Positions 17,590 through 26,662 of a DNA stretch of 64,000 nt are shown one piece after another (the first letter of the stretch is position 1; every line of letters starts with the position of its first letter). The stretch covers positions 352,120 through 416,119 of the forward strand of contig NZ_QSUN01000002.1 of assembly GCF_003438995.1 (NCBI RefSeq). The letters are read 5' to 3'. Under the pieces are notes generated by a model. That model was not told the origin of the DNA. It did no database searches and was given only the letters and a program-made list of their open reading frames with translations. A program made the translations under genes and the position numbers. The DNA is from Bacteroides sp. OM05-12. Its GTDB lineage: Bacteria; Bacteroidota; Bacteroidia; Bacteroidales; Bacteroidaceae.

Positions 17590-19425
17590 ATGAAGAAACA
17601 ACTGATAACAACTGCATTTGTACTGGCATCAATGACAATCTCGGCGGCAGACATCTGGGTGTCTCCATCGGGTAATGACAGTAATGCCGGAACGAAAGAG
17701 GCTCCGAAAGCTACGTTGACTTCCGCTTTGCGTCAGGCAAGGGAACTGCGTAGGCTGAACGATGAGAGTATTCACGGAGGAATCCGTATTCGTCTGGAAA
17801 ACGGTACGTATGCCTTGTATGAACCGCTTTTCTTTCGCCCTGAAGATAGCGGTACACCGGATTCTCCCACTGTCATACAGGGTGAGACGGATGGAAACGC
17901 CGTGTTGAGCGGTGGGGTGCGCATCAGCGGATGGAAGAAACAAGGCAAACTGTGGGTGGCGGATGTACCGGAGTTCAACGGATGTCCGCTGGATTTCCGG
18001 CAACTGTGGGTGAATGGTGAGAAAGCCGTCCGTGCCCGTGATGTGGCGGATTTTGAACAGATGAGCCGTATCATCAACAACGACCCGAAGAATGAGATTC
18101 TATGGGTTCCCTCTGCTGCGGTGAAGAAGATACTGAAAGCTCCCCGTGCCGAAATGGTGCTGCATGAGATGTGGTGCGTAGCTTTTCTCCGTATCAAGTC
18201 GGTGGAACTGCATGGCGACTCTGCCGCTGTCCGTTTCCATCATCCGGAGAGCAGGATACAGTTCGAACATCCCTGGCCCCGTCCGATGGTGACGACGGAT
18301 GGTCATAATTCCGCATTCTATCTCACCAATGCAATGGAGCTGCTGGATGAACCCGGCGAGTGGTATCACGACATCTATACCCGTAAACTTTACTATTATC
18401 CCCGTCAGGGAGAAGATATGAAACATGCTGAGGCTGTCGTACCTGCCATAGAGACACTGGTTCAGGTGGAAGGCACGTTAGACCGTCCTGTTGAGAATAT
18501 CATCTTCAAGAACGTAACGTTCCACCACACTACATGGATGCGTCCTTCACAGAAAGGTCATGTACCTTTGCAGGCAGGTATGTATCTGACAGACGGCTAC
18601 AAACTCCGTCCGCAGATGATTCGTAACTATGGCAATCACAAACTGGATAATCAGGGCTGGCTGGGACGTCCTTCGGCTGCTGTTCGGATTTCCTGCGGTA
18701 ACTCGATAGACTTTACCGATTGTACGTTCGAGCATATGGGTTCTACCGCACTGGATTATGTTTACGGTGCTCACGGCGGTAAGGTGCAAGGTTGTCTTTT
18801 CCGTGACATTGCGGGCAACGGTCTGGTAGCGGGCAGCTTCTCTCCGGCAGGACATGAGACGCATTATCCGTATGACCCGGCAGACTTGCGCGAAGTTTGT
18901 TCGCATCAATACATTGCAAACAACTACTTCACGGATGTCACGAACGAGGATTGGGGTTGTCTGGCTATCTGTGCCGGATATGTGAAAGACATCAACATAG
19001 AGCATAACGAGATATGCGAGGTATCCTATTCCGGTATCAGCTTGGGATGGGGATGGACAAAGACGGTGAACTGTATGCGTAACAACCGTGTTCATGCCAA
19101 TCTGATTCACCATTATGCCAAACATATGTATGATGTGGCGGGAATCTATACACTGGGTTCGCAACCCAAAAGTGAGGTAACGGAAAACTGCGTTCACAGC
19201 ATCTATTCACCGGGTTATGCGCATGATCCTCATCATTGGTTCTACCTTTACACCGACGAAGGTTCGTCTTTCATCAATGTAAAAGACAACTGGACGGAAG
19301 GGAAGAAGTTCCTTCAGAATGCCAATGGCCCCGGTAATGTCTGGGAAAACAATGGTCCGATGGTGAATGACAGCATCAAGGTGAAAGCCGGATTAGAGAA
19401 AGAATACCTGCATTTGAAAAAGTAG
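17590..19425 (+). CDS. GH141-like right-handed parallel beta-helix enzyme
   Basis: 611 aa with a signal peptide (MKKQLITTAFVLASMTISAA). It opens with IWVSPSGNDSNAGTKEAPKA, the usual N-cap of this beta-helix group. Repeated beta-helix coils follow, with FTDCTFEHMGSTALDYVYG and GCLFRDIAGNGLVAGSF in the centre (about residues 375-415). GH141 contains an alpha-L-fucosidase used on RG-II and a xylanase; with these neighbours the fucosidase is more likely. I cannot name catalytic residues with confidence. It closes the close-packed part of the run; a 533-bp gap follows. Confidence 0.78.
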   Translation: MKKQLITTAFVLASMTISAADIWVSPSGNDSNAGTKEAPKATLTSALRQARELRRLNDESIHGGIRIRLENGTYALYEPLFFRPEDSGTPDSPTVIQGETDGNAVLSGGVRISGWKKQGKLWVADVPEFNGCPLDFRQLWVNGEKAVRARDVADFEQMSRIINNDPKNEILWVPSAAVKKILKAPRAEMVLHEMWCVAFLRIKSVELHGDSAAVRFHHPESRIQFEHPWPRPMVTTDGHNSAFYLTNAMELLDEPGEWYHDIYTRKLYYYPRQGEDMKHAEAVVPAIETLVQVEGTLDRPVENIIFKNVTFHHTTWMRPSQKGHVPLQAGMYLTDGYKLRPQMIRNYGNHKLDNQGWLGRPSAAVRISCGNSIDFTDCTFEHMGSTALDYVYGAHGGKVQGCLFRDIAGNGLVAGSFSPAGHETHYPYDPADLREVCSHQYIANNYFTDVTNEDWGCLAICAGYVKDINIEHNEICEVSYSGISLGWGWTKTVNCMRNNRVHANLIHHYAKHMYDVAGIYTLGSQPKSEVTENCVHSIYSPGYAHDPHHWFYLYTDEGSSFINVKDNWTEGKKFLQNANGPGNVWENNGPMVNDSIKVKAGLEKEYLHLKK

Positions 19426-19522
19426 GTGGCAGCTATTTAGTTGGCAGGGAAGAAGAAATATTAAAATCAGATAAGAAAAGAAGCGGAGAAGCTAAGAAGT
19501 TGTACACAGCATCATAGTCGCA

Positions 19523-19709
19523 CAGTATAATCAACCTCCGGCCTTTAGTGGAGAAGCGTGAAGAAATTCTTCCTTTTTCACGTAAAGAACAGAACCTCGT
19601 TCAAAGCCCTTTAGGGCTGCGTTTGGTTCTGTTTAGTGAAAGAGGATGAATTTTAGCTTTGTAACGTTAGCCGGCAGCTTTTGTTTCTTTTGGCTGCTGA
19701 AAAGAAAGA
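19523..19709. repeat. 187-bp direct repeat, copy 1
   Basis: Nearly identical to 19764-19950 (offset 241 bp). The segment can fold: CACGTAAAGAACAGAACC pairs with GGTTCTGTTTAGTG, enclosing an AGCCCTTTAGGGCT hairpin, and TTTCTTTT pairs with AAAAGAAA at the end. Loop bases differ between the copies while the final stem is kept. The rest of the gap 19426-19958 has no other gene or motif I recognise. Confidence 0.9.
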
Positions 19710-19723
19710 CTGAAAAGAAGTAA
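19646..19723 (+). CDS. Possible 25-aa small ORF in the first 187-bp repeat
   Basis: ATG at 19646, TAA at 19721-19723; product begins MNFSFVTLAGSFCFF and ends in a Lys-rich tail. The second repeat copy encodes the same first 15 residues from 19887, but there the frame continues into the signal peptide of the GH78 gene. It could be a leader peptide, or a chance frame in a structured RNA. Coding status is uncertain. Confidence 0.25.
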   Translation: MNFSFVTLAGSFCFFWLLKRKTEKK

Positions 19724-19763
19724 TATATAGATATAAGCATGAGAAGAAACAAAAGAATAATAG

Positions 19764-19950
19764 CAGTATAATCAACCTCCGGCCTTTAGTGGAGAAGCGT
19801 GAAGAAATTCTTCCTTTTTCACGTAAAGAACAGAACCTCGTTCAAAGCCCTTTAGGGCTGCGTTTGGTTCTGTTTAGTGAAAGAGGATGAATTTTAGCTT
19901 TGTAACGTTAGCCGGCAGCTTTTGTTTCTTTTCGCTGCCGAAAAGAAAGA
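19764..19950. repeat. 187-bp direct repeat, copy 2, abutting the GH78 start
   Basis: The copy ends 9 bp before the ATG at 19959. Its terminal stem (TTTCTTTT-CGCTGCCG-AAAAGAAA) would place the purine-rich AAAGAAAGAAG, the likely ribosome-binding region, inside or beside a hairpin. An effect on translation of the GH78 gene is therefore possible. Confidence 0.88.
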
Positions 19951-19958
19951 AGAACATT

Positions 19959-22145
19959 ATGAAAACCAAAATTACAACCTTACTCGGTGCGCTGGCACTA
20001 ACAGCCACAGCCGCCGCACAAACATGGATCTGGTATCCGGGAGATTACGAAATATGGCTGGGCAACCAGATGAACAACCGCCGTACGGAACGCGGAGCGT
20101 TTTTCCCTCCGTTCTGGAAAACGGATAGCCACTATGTAGTGGTGGAGTTCAGCAAGAAACTCGACCTGTCGCAATCGGAAGAAATCTTCATCGCCGCAGA
20201 AGGAAAGTACAATGTGAAGCTGGACGGAAAGTTACAGTTCGGTATGCCCGAAACATTCCTTCTCCCGGCAGGTAAGCACAGTCTGAATATCAAAGTGTGG
20301 AATCAGGCTACCCCTCCTGCCATTTATGTCAAGGGAAAGACGGTGAACACCGATTCTTCATGGAAGGTGACCTATGAGGACAAGGAATGGATTGACGAAA
20401 GCGGTAAGGCGAGCGATACTTCCGCTACAGTGTATATGGATGCCGGGTGCTGGAACTTCGACGGAGCTACGCAGAAACCGTCCGAGTTCTCTTTGAACCG
20501 TGAACCGATGCAAGCAGTCTCCCGTAAAGCCGTGAAAGATGGGGAACTGATAGACTTCGGCAAGGAAACTTTCGGATACATCACTGTGAAGAACCTGTCG
20601 GGTAAGGGACAAGTGAACATCTACTACGGGGAGAGTCCCGAAGAGGCTTTGGATACCGAGTATTGCGAGACGTTGGACAAACTGTTGGTAGAACCGGGAC
20701 AGGTGACGGATCTTGCCGTGAAGGAAACAACTCCGCTTACCGGAGAATATGTCATGGGCAACTCCAAAGCATTCCGTTATGTATACCTGACGAAAGATGC
20801 GGATGTACAGATCGGTGAAGTGGCAATGCAGTACGAGTATCTGCCGGAGGAATATCGGGGCTCGTTCCGTTGCAATGACGAGGAGATAAACCGTATATGG
20901 GACATCGGTGCGTACACCATGCATCTTACCACCCGTGAGTTTTTCATCGACGGTATCAAGCGCGACCGCTGGGTGTGGAGCGGTGACGCTATCCAAAGCT
21001 ATTTGATGAACTATTACTTGTTTTTTGACAGTGAAACGGTGAAACGTACTATCTGGCTGCTTCGTGGCAAAGATCCCGTGACAAGTCATAGCAATACCAT
21101 CATGGATTATACTTTTTACTGGTTCTTGAGCGTGTACGACTATTATATGTACACGGGCGACAAGCATTTCGTCACACAGCTTTATCCGCGTATGCAGACC
21201 ATGATGGATTATGTGCTCGGACGTACCAATGCCAACGGTATGGTGGAAGGCATGACGGGCGACTGGGTGTTTGTGGACTGGGCGGACGGCTATCTGGATA
21301 AGAAAGGCGAGCTTTCTTTTGAACAGGTGCTTTTCTGTAAGAGTCTGGAGACAATGGCGCTCTGTGCCGGGCTGGTAGATGATGAGGCGGGCAAGAGCAA
21401 ATATACCGGATTGGCTTCTGCATTGCGTGCCAAACTAGAACCTGCGTTTTGGAACGAGGCAAAACAGGCTTTGGTACACAATCGCGTTCAAGGCAGACAA
21501 AGTGATGCTGTGACTCGCTATGCCAATATGTTCTCCGTGTTCTTTAACTATCTGAACCCGGAAAAGCAACAGACCATTAAGAATTCCGTACTGCTGAATG
21601 ATTCTATCCTGAAAATCACTACTCCCTACATGCGTTTTTATGAGTTGGAAGCGCTTTGCGCATTGGGCGAACAGGAAGCTGTGATGGGCGAGATGAAAGC
21701 GTATTGGGGCGGCATGCTTCGTGAGGGAGCTACTTCGTTTTGGGAGAAATATAATCCGGAGGAGACGGGTACACAACATTTGGCGATGTACGGTCGTCCT
21801 TACGGTAAGAGCCTCTGCCATGCTTGGGGAGCAAGTCCTGTTTATCTGCTTGGCAAGTATTGTCTGGGCGTTCGTCCGGTAAAAGAGGGTTACAAGGAGT
21901 TTGCCGTCACTCCCGTTTTGGGTGGACTGAAATGGATGGAGGGCAGCGTACCCACTCCGAACGGAAATATCCGGGTGTATATGGATAAGAAGACCATTCG
22001 TGTGAAAGCGGATGAAGGCAAAGGCTATCTCACCTTTACGTGTAAGCGGAAACCGAAAGCCAGCGCAGGTGAGGTGGAGCAGACAGGCAAGGATACTTAC
22101 CGCCTATGGATAGATACGCGGGAAGAAGTGACGGTGAAGTATTAA
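19959..22145 (+). CDS. GH78 alpha-L-rhamnosidase (second)
   Basis: 728 aa from the ATG at 19959, chosen because a good signal peptide follows at once (MKTKITTLLGALALTATAAA); an upstream in-frame ATG at 19887 lies within a structured repeat. An N-terminal beta domain precedes the (alpha/alpha)6 barrel, which has DGIKRDRWVWSGD (about residue 331, general acid region) and EGATSFWEKYNPEETGTQH (about residue 590, general base). The C-terminal beta domain ends with FAVTPVLGGLKWMEGSVPTPNG. It is shorter than the first GH78 and lacks the propeller. It is the last enzyme of the run. Its own expression may be uncoupled by the preceding repeat region. Confidence 0.88.
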   Translation: MKTKITTLLGALALTATAAAQTWIWYPGDYEIWLGNQMNNRRTERGAFFPPFWKTDSHYVVVEFSKKLDLSQSEEIFIAAEGKYNVKLDGKLQFGMPETFLLPAGKHSLNIKVWNQATPPAIYVKGKTVNTDSSWKVTYEDKEWIDESGKASDTSATVYMDAGCWNFDGATQKPSEFSLNREPMQAVSRKAVKDGELIDFGKETFGYITVKNLSGKGQVNIYYGESPEEALDTEYCETLDKLLVEPGQVTDLAVKETTPLTGEYVMGNSKAFRYVYLTKDADVQIGEVAMQYEYLPEEYRGSFRCNDEEINRIWDIGAYTMHLTTREFFIDGIKRDRWVWSGDAIQSYLMNYYLFFDSETVKRTIWLLRGKDPVTSHSNTIMDYTFYWFLSVYDYYMYTGDKHFVTQLYPRMQTMMDYVLGRTNANGMVEGMTGDWVFVDWADGYLDKKGELSFEQVLFCKSLETMALCAGLVDDEAGKSKYTGLASALRAKLEPAFWNEAKQALVHNRVQGRQSDAVTRYANMFSVFFNYLNPEKQQTIKNSVLLNDSILKITTPYMRFYELEALCALGEQEAVMGEMKAYWGGMLREGATSFWEKYNPEETGTQHLAMYGRPYGKSLCHAWGASPVYLLGKYCLGVRPVKEGYKEFAVTPVLGGLKWMEGSVPTPNGNIRVYMDKKTIRVKADEGKGYLTFTCKRKPKASAGEVEQTGKDTYRLWIDTREEVTVKY

Positions 22146-22213
22146 GACGTGGGGGAGTAATATGAATTGTTAGGGATATAATATTAAGGTAAATGCAATG
22201 GATAAATTCAATT

Positions 22214-22240
22214 GATTATAATTTATTCTGATTACCTTTG
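22214..22240 (+). promoter_or_regulatory. Promoter of the DUF1016 gene
   Basis: TTG (22212-22214) and TACCTTTG (22233-22240) with 18 bp between. This fits the Bacteroides consensus and lies 24 bp before the ATG at 22264. Confidence 0.55.
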
Positions 22241-22263
22241 CCCTGTAATTCTAATAAAAAGAA

Positions 22264-23553
22264 ATGGAAGACTTTAACCGTCTTATAGAGAAGAAAGATT
22301 TTGAAGCCCTGATTCATGCAATAGGTTTTGAAATAGAACATGCACAAGTAAAATTGATTGTTGCTGCTAACACTCAAATGCTGTTCCATTATTGGAAACT
22401 AGGAAACTTCATTCTATATCATCAAAAAAGATTAGGTTGGGGTGGTAAAGTAATATCCAGGATTTCACAGGCTATCAAAATGAATTATCCTGAAAAGAAA
22501 GGGTATTCATCAAGAAATCTTACATATATGTGCCAGTTTGCCCGACTATATTCAATAGACGTTTTACAAAAGATGCTTTCTTGTGATCGGGAATTGGAAA
22601 CTCCGACAATAGATAAAGTTCTGTCTGTAACCGAAGGGTTAGACGATTTACGATTTGCGCAGGAACTTCCTGCGCAAACTCAAACAGATAGAAATCAATT
22701 GGATAGGATTGCGCAGGAACTTCCTGCGCAAATAGAGAATATTGACAAGACAATCTCTATGATGTTGCAGATTTCTATTGAAGAAATAGAGAACGTCTTT
22801 ATTTATTCACCTATTTCCAAAGTAAATTGGGCAAGTCATTTGGTTTTATTGGACAGTTCATTGTCTTTGGGTGCTAAATATTGGTACATAAAACAATCTG
22901 TCGAGGTTGGTTGGAGCAGTAATGTATTGAAAATACAAATTGAGAATAATCTGTTCAAACGGCAGATAGAGGCACAAAAGATCAGTAATTTTACAACTAC
23001 GTTACCTGTACCTCAAAGCGATTTGGCTAATTATCTATTGAAAGACCCTTATATTTTTGATGTAGCGGGTACAAAAGAACTGGCTGACGAAAGAGATATT
23101 GAAAAACAGCTTGTAGAACATGTTACAAGATACTTGTTGGAAATGGGAAATGGTTTTGCTTTTGTGGCAAAACAGAAACATTTTCAAGTAGGGGACAGTG
23201 ATTTTTATGCCGACTTAATTCTATATAATATCAAACTCCATGCTTATATAGTTGCAGAGTTGAAAGCTACCCCATTCAAACCCGAATATGCCGGACAGTT
23301 AAACTTTTACGTTAATATAGTGGACAACCAATTGAGAGGTGAGAATGATAATAAAACCATAGGATTATTACTTTGTAAAGGAAAAGATGAAGTCGTGGCA
23401 CAATATTCTTTAACAGGCTATACCCAACCGATAGGAATCAGTGATTATCAGTTGAGTAAAGCTATTCCCGAAAATTTAAAATCAGCACTGCCTACCATTG
23501 AAGAGGTGGAAGAAGAATTATCACAATTACTTGATAAAAAGAAAAATAGATAA
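22264..23553 (+). CDS. DUF1016 (YhcG-like) PD-(D/E)XK nuclease-family protein
   Basis: 429 aa, cytoplasmic. The N-terminal half is helical (LFHYWKLGNFILYHQKRLGWGGKVI, residues about 40-65). The C-terminal half has the nuclease core FQVGDSDFYADLILYN and AYIVAELKATPFKPEYAGQL (about residues 315-350; Asp, then ExK, then Gln). Such genes often sit in defence or mobile regions; the biochemical role is not established. Between the halves (residues about 135-155) are two in-frame copies of AQELPAQ, each encoded by a DNA palindrome. The base composition is more AT-rich than the pectin genes, suggesting a separate origin. Confidence 0.8.
   Translation: MEDFNRLIEKKDFEALIHAIGFEIEHAQVKLIVAANTQMLFHYWKLGNFILYHQKRLGWGGKVISRISQAIKMNYPEKKGYSSRNLTYMCQFARLYSIDVLQKMLSCDRELETPTIDKVLSVTEGLDDLRFAQELPAQTQTDRNQLDRIAQELPAQIENIDKTISMMLQISIEEIENVFIYSPISKVNWASHLVLLDSSLSLGAKYWYIKQSVEVGWSSNVLKIQIENNLFKRQIEAQKISNFTTTLPVPQSDLANYLLKDPYIFDVAGTKELADERDIEKQLVEHVTRYLLEMGNGFAFVAKQKHFQVGDSDFYADLILYNIKLHAYIVAELKATPFKPEYAGQLNFYVNIVDNQLRGENDNKTIGLLLCKGKDEVVAQYSLTGYTQPIGISDYQLSKAIPENLKSALPTIEEVEEELSQLLDKKKNR
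22654..22678. repeat. Palindromic AQELPAQ insert, copy 1
   Basis: TTTGCGCAGGAA-C-TTCCTGCGCAAA: perfect 12-bp arms around one base, inside the DUF1016 coding sequence. It adds an in-frame peptide, and its reverse strand also reads as AQEVPAQ. Confidence 0.9.
22709..22731. repeat. Palindromic AQELPAQ insert, copy 2
   Basis: TTGCGCAGGAA-C-TTCCTGCGCAA, 54 bp (18 codons) after copy 1, again in frame. The two copies differ only at their flanks. Confidence 0.9.
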
Positions 23554-23573
23554 TCTTAAACTGCTTTTTTTAT

Positions 23574-23591
23574 TTCTGAAATATATCAGAA
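23574..23591. terminator. Possible bidirectional terminator
   Basis: A TTCTGA-AATATA-TCAGAA hairpin lies between the convergent DUF1016 and AraC genes, preceded by CTTTTTTTATT. The stem is only 6 bp. Confidence 0.4.
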
Positions 23592-23601
23592 TCCCTCTTC
23601 C

Positions 23602-24501
23602 TCACTCCATCGTCCGAAACTCGTTGGGGGTGCAACCCACGTATCTCTTGAACAACCGTGAGAAATGTTGCGGATATTGGAATCCCAGTGAATAGGCTAT
23701 TTCCCCTATGCTCTGCTGCGTGCCGAGAAGATATTGTTTCGATAAGTCTATTATCTTGGACTGGATGTACTCTTGCGCTGTCTTTCCGGTCTCTTTTTTG
23801 ATAAGGTCGCCAAAATAACCGGGGGAGAGGTAGGCTTTCTCTGCAAAGAATCTTACGGAAGGCAGGCCGTTCTTCTGGGATTCTCCGTTTCGGAAATATT
23901 CGTTCAGGTGTTGTTCGAACTTACGGAGAATATCGCTATTTACCTTTTCCCTTGTATGGAACTGACGGTCGTAGAAACGCAGGCAATAATCCAACAGCAA
24001 TTCGATGTTGACGGATAGAAGCTCTTTGCTGTGTCTGTCTACAGGATATTCCATCTCCAGCTGAATCTTGTGCAGGCAGTCCATTACGATTGTTTTTTCC
24101 TGCTCCGAAAGATGCAGGGCTTCGTTCTGTTCGTAAGAGAAATACGTGTACTTGCTTATATTCTGTCCTAACGCCGTTCCGTGAATCAAGTCCGGGTGGA
24201 AAATCAGTCCGTACACCTCTTTCTTTATCTCATCCTTTTCCGCATCTACACCGATGAGTTGCCCCGGTGCGAAGCAGACGATCGTGCCTTCCTGATAATC
24301 GTAATACTGTCGTCCGTATTTCAGTGTACAGTTGGCGGCTTGTTTCAGGAAAAGAGCATATACTCCGTAGTTCATTTTAACATGATTCACGGTACTGGTA
24401 GCTTTCGTAAGGTCTACTACCGTGACCAACGGATGCAGGGTAGGCAATCCGTACAGCTTGTTGTAAGCATCTATACTGTCTAACTGAATAATCTTTTCCA
24501 T
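23602..24501 (-). CDS. AraC-family transcriptional regulator
   Basis: 299 aa, cytoplasmic. A cupin-like ligand domain occupies residues about 30-170 (YGRQYYDYQEGTIVCFAPGQ). The C-terminal AraC DNA-binding domain spans about 195-299, with helices at AEKAYLSPGYFGDLIKKETG and IGEIAYSLGFQYPQHFSRLF. It is transcribed towards the DUF1016 gene and diverges from the acetyltransferase gene 162 bp away, which it may control. A 70-bp copy of its first 23 codons plus the upstream region recurs at 31004-31215. The ligand is unknown; a link to the pectin genes cannot be shown here. Confidence 0.88.
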   Translation of the reverse strand: MEKIIQLDSIDAYNKLYGLPTLHPLVTVVDLTKATSTVNHVKMNYGVYALFLKQAANCTLKYGRQYYDYQEGTIVCFAPGQLIGVDAEKDEIKKEVYGLIFHPDLIHGTALGQNISKYTYFSYEQNEALHLSEQEKTIVMDCLHKIQLEMEYPVDRHSKELLSVNIELLLDYCLRFYDRQFHTREKVNSDILRKFEQHLNEYFRNGESQKNGLPSVRFFAEKAYLSPGYFGDLIKKETGKTAQEYIQSKIIDLSKQYLLGTQQSIGEIAYSLGFQYPQHFSRLFKRYVGCTPNEFRTME

Positions 24502-24643
24502 ATCCTTATCTTGTTTATATCCGCAAAGTTATGTAAATTCTCCATCAAAAGAAAGGGCTCGAAACAGAAACCGGAATTTGGGTTATGCTTTCCGTAATTT
24601 GTCTACTGAAACGGATGTACGGAACTTCTAATTTTGCACTGTA
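24432..24643. repeat. 212-bp direct repeat, copy 1 (AraC 5' end plus intergenic promoters)
   Basis: Nearly identical to 31004-31215, offset 6572 bp. It covers the first 23 codons of the AraC gene, its upstream region (CAAAGTTA at 24524-24531 is the complement of a TAACTTTG -7 box) and the plus-strand promoter at 24629. Confidence 0.92.
24629..24636 (+). promoter_or_regulatory. -7 box of the acetyltransferase gene
   Basis: TAATTTTG fits TAnnTTTG and lies 27 bp before the ATG at 24664. Because transcription would start just downstream, the TTG at 24634 is unlikely to be the start codon. Confidence 0.55.
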
Positions 24644-24663
24644 AACAAAAAACAGGGAAAAGT

Positions 24664-25227
24664 ATGAGAGATGTTTTTGAAAGAATGAGAGCCGGAGAGC
24701 TTATCTTGGAAAGCGACCCGGAGTATCCGAAACTGAATGAAGCGTTTGAAAGAGGTATGCGTCTGGTGGAGGAGCTGAACAGGACATATCACACGGCAGG
24801 TGAAATCCGCATGATGCTCAGCCGACTGACCGGACAGGATATAGACGAATCGGTGCGTATGTTTCTTCCGTTTCACACAGTGTTCGGACGTTTTATCCGG
24901 TTTGGGAAGAACGTGTTTGTCAATTCCGGTTGTACTTTTCTGGACAGAGGCGGGATCACCATCGAGGATGATGTTTTCATCGGGCCGAATGTCAGTGTCA
25001 TTACCGAGAACCATCCCGAAGCACCGGAATTGAGGCATAACGTATATACAAGACCTGTTGTGATAAAGCGTAATGCGTGGATCGGTGCGGGTGCGATTCT
25101 GCTTCCGGGAGTGACCGTCGGGCAGAATGCGATTGTGGGAGCGGGTGCGGTAGTAACCCGTGATGTGGAGGATGATGCGATTGTAGCGGGCAATCCGGCA
25201 AGGCTGATCCGGTATATCAGGAAGTAA
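24664..25227 (+). CDS. Maa/LacA-type sugar O-acetyltransferase
   Basis: 187 aa. An N-terminal helical Mac domain (residues 1-60, ESDPEYPKLNEAFERGMRLV) precedes a left-handed beta-helix of hexapeptide repeats (about 70-187) with VSVITENHPE (catalytic His), AWIGAGAILLPGVTVG and AVVTRDVEDDAIVAGNPAR at the end. Such enzymes acetylate galactosides or maltose from acetyl-CoA in the cytoplasm. The start at 24664 is preferred because a promoter -7 box overlaps the earlier TTG. The natural acceptor is unknown. Confidence 0.85.
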   Translation: MRDVFERMRAGELILESDPEYPKLNEAFERGMRLVEELNRTYHTAGEIRMMLSRLTGQDIDESVRMFLPFHTVFGRFIRFGKNVFVNSGCTFLDRGGITIEDDVFIGPNVSVITENHPEAPELRHNVYTRPVVIKRNAWIGAGAILLPGVTVGQNAIVGAGAVVTRDVEDDAIVAGNPARLIRYIRK

Positions 25228-25481
25228 CGGTGGAAGGAGATGCCAAAAGTCTTAACTTTCTATCTTTCAGGCACGGAATTTCGTATAACCATGCCAAAAG
25301 GTATATATTTCATATATTAAAAGGTAAAAAAGGGTGTTTTTAGTCCGTCTGCTTGTGAAATTTAGTTCTTCTGCTTGCAAATACCTGTTTTATGCCTTAT
25401 AGCCTGTGTTTTTATGGTTTTATATTTTTGTTGTTTTTCTTATTTATTTATTTATCTTTGCAGACAGACACATTTATAAAC
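25228..25481. promoter_or_regulatory. Leader region and promoter of the membrane AraC gene
   Basis: TTTG/TTG at 25427-25433 and TATCTTTG at 25453-25460 (19-22 bp spacing) form a good Bacteroides promoter. It lies 22 bp upstream of ATG 25482 and so rules out the longer frame starting at 25392. Nothing else is recognised in the gap. Confidence 0.55.
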
Positions 25482-26510
25482 ATGGAAAAACCTTCATTGC
25501 TATTATTGTTTATTTGTCTGGTACCTTTGTTCACTGCGCTTGTGGGTACCATCATTGAAGCTGTTTCCCTGCAAGATAGTGTAACCGTCCGTGAGAAAAG
25601 AATCAAACGTCTGCTGATGTATTATTTTCTTTCATTCATCGTCATCGGTTCAGGTGTATCCACCGGATTGGCGTTGCCGGAAGTTTCCGTGTACTTATGG
25701 CCACTGACTGTTTTCTCGCTCAATATTGCTCCGGTGCTCTATTACCGTTTCGTTGTAATCCTTACCGATACCGGACATAAAGAGAAGTGTTATTTCAGTT
25801 TTCACTATATATACCCTTTCTTGTTGGGAGTGCTTTGCACATTCCTCTATTTGTATCTTCCTGCCGATGCTGTTTGGGGGCTGTTTCGTAGCGTTCCTGT
25901 CATGCAGTTTATACTTACCCTTATTTATATGATACTTGCCTTGCGGATATTGGCTGCTTGTTTCCGGAAGAACAAGGGTATCAATCAGGAGCTATGGGGG
26001 AAGTGGTTACGGCTCTCATGTATGCTGGTTGTGCTGTCGGTTATATGGTCGGGAGCTTTCTTCCTTACCATACTGCCTCGTACGGGTATATGGGTATTGC
26101 TTATCGCTGCGGCAGCAGCGTGGCTGCAAGCCATGTATCTTTGCAGCTTCACTTTCAACCGTCGTTCCCTGCTTTTCCTGCCTCTTATCATTTCTCCGGT
26201 TCAGTTGCGAATGCCTTCTGTAGAGCAACCTCCGCAAAATGTTGAGGGACGGAACAAGAAATACGTTCGGTGGAATAGGGCGGGTGACCCTGTGCAAGTG
26301 GAAAAGGCGCGCTTGAGCAAGAAGTTGTTCGAGAAACATGTCGTCAAGAAAAAGATGTATCTTAATCCGAAGCTCCGGCTGACCGATCTGATGGAAGTGT
26401 TTGAAACCAATCGCAGCTATCTTTCGCGGTTTATCAACGATACTTACGGTTGCGGTTTTAACGGTTATATCAATCGCTTGCGCCTTAAAGAGTTGAAGCG
26501 TCTGCTGTAA
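25482..26510 (+). pseudogene. Membrane-anchored AraC-type regulator cut short by in-frame TAA
   Basis: 342 aa from ATG 25482 to TAA 26508-26510. About six hydrophobic segments (residues 5-230) precede a cytoplasmic AraC domain with one helix-turn-helix (LTDLMEVFETNRSYLSRFIND). The frame stops at LRLKELKRLL. Reading on past the TAA gives 51 more codons, including KLYAKAGFPDYQVYLRISEE, which aligns with the second helix-turn-helix of the next gene (ELACMSGFGNFRSYIRVQKM), up to TGA 26664-26666. That TGA overlaps the ATG of the next gene by the usual 4 bp. So the ancestral end was at 26666, and a nonsense codon (or a sequencing error) has removed half the DNA-binding domain. It may still act through membrane sensing. 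Confidence 0.75.
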
Positions 26511-26662
26511 CTGCCCAGTAACCGGGGGAAAACGGCGGTCAAACTTTATGCGAAAGCCGGATTCCCGGACTATCAGGTGTATTTGAGAATCAGTGAGGAA
26601 GTTCGTGGTGATGAAGCTGAATCTGTCACCGTATCCGATAACCCCGATAATCCGACGAAGCC

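Noticed and set aside
6155..22145. A complete polysaccharide utilisation locus
   Set aside because: No SusC/SusD pair, surface glycan-binding protein or hybrid two-component sensor is in the window; only the enzyme part is supported.
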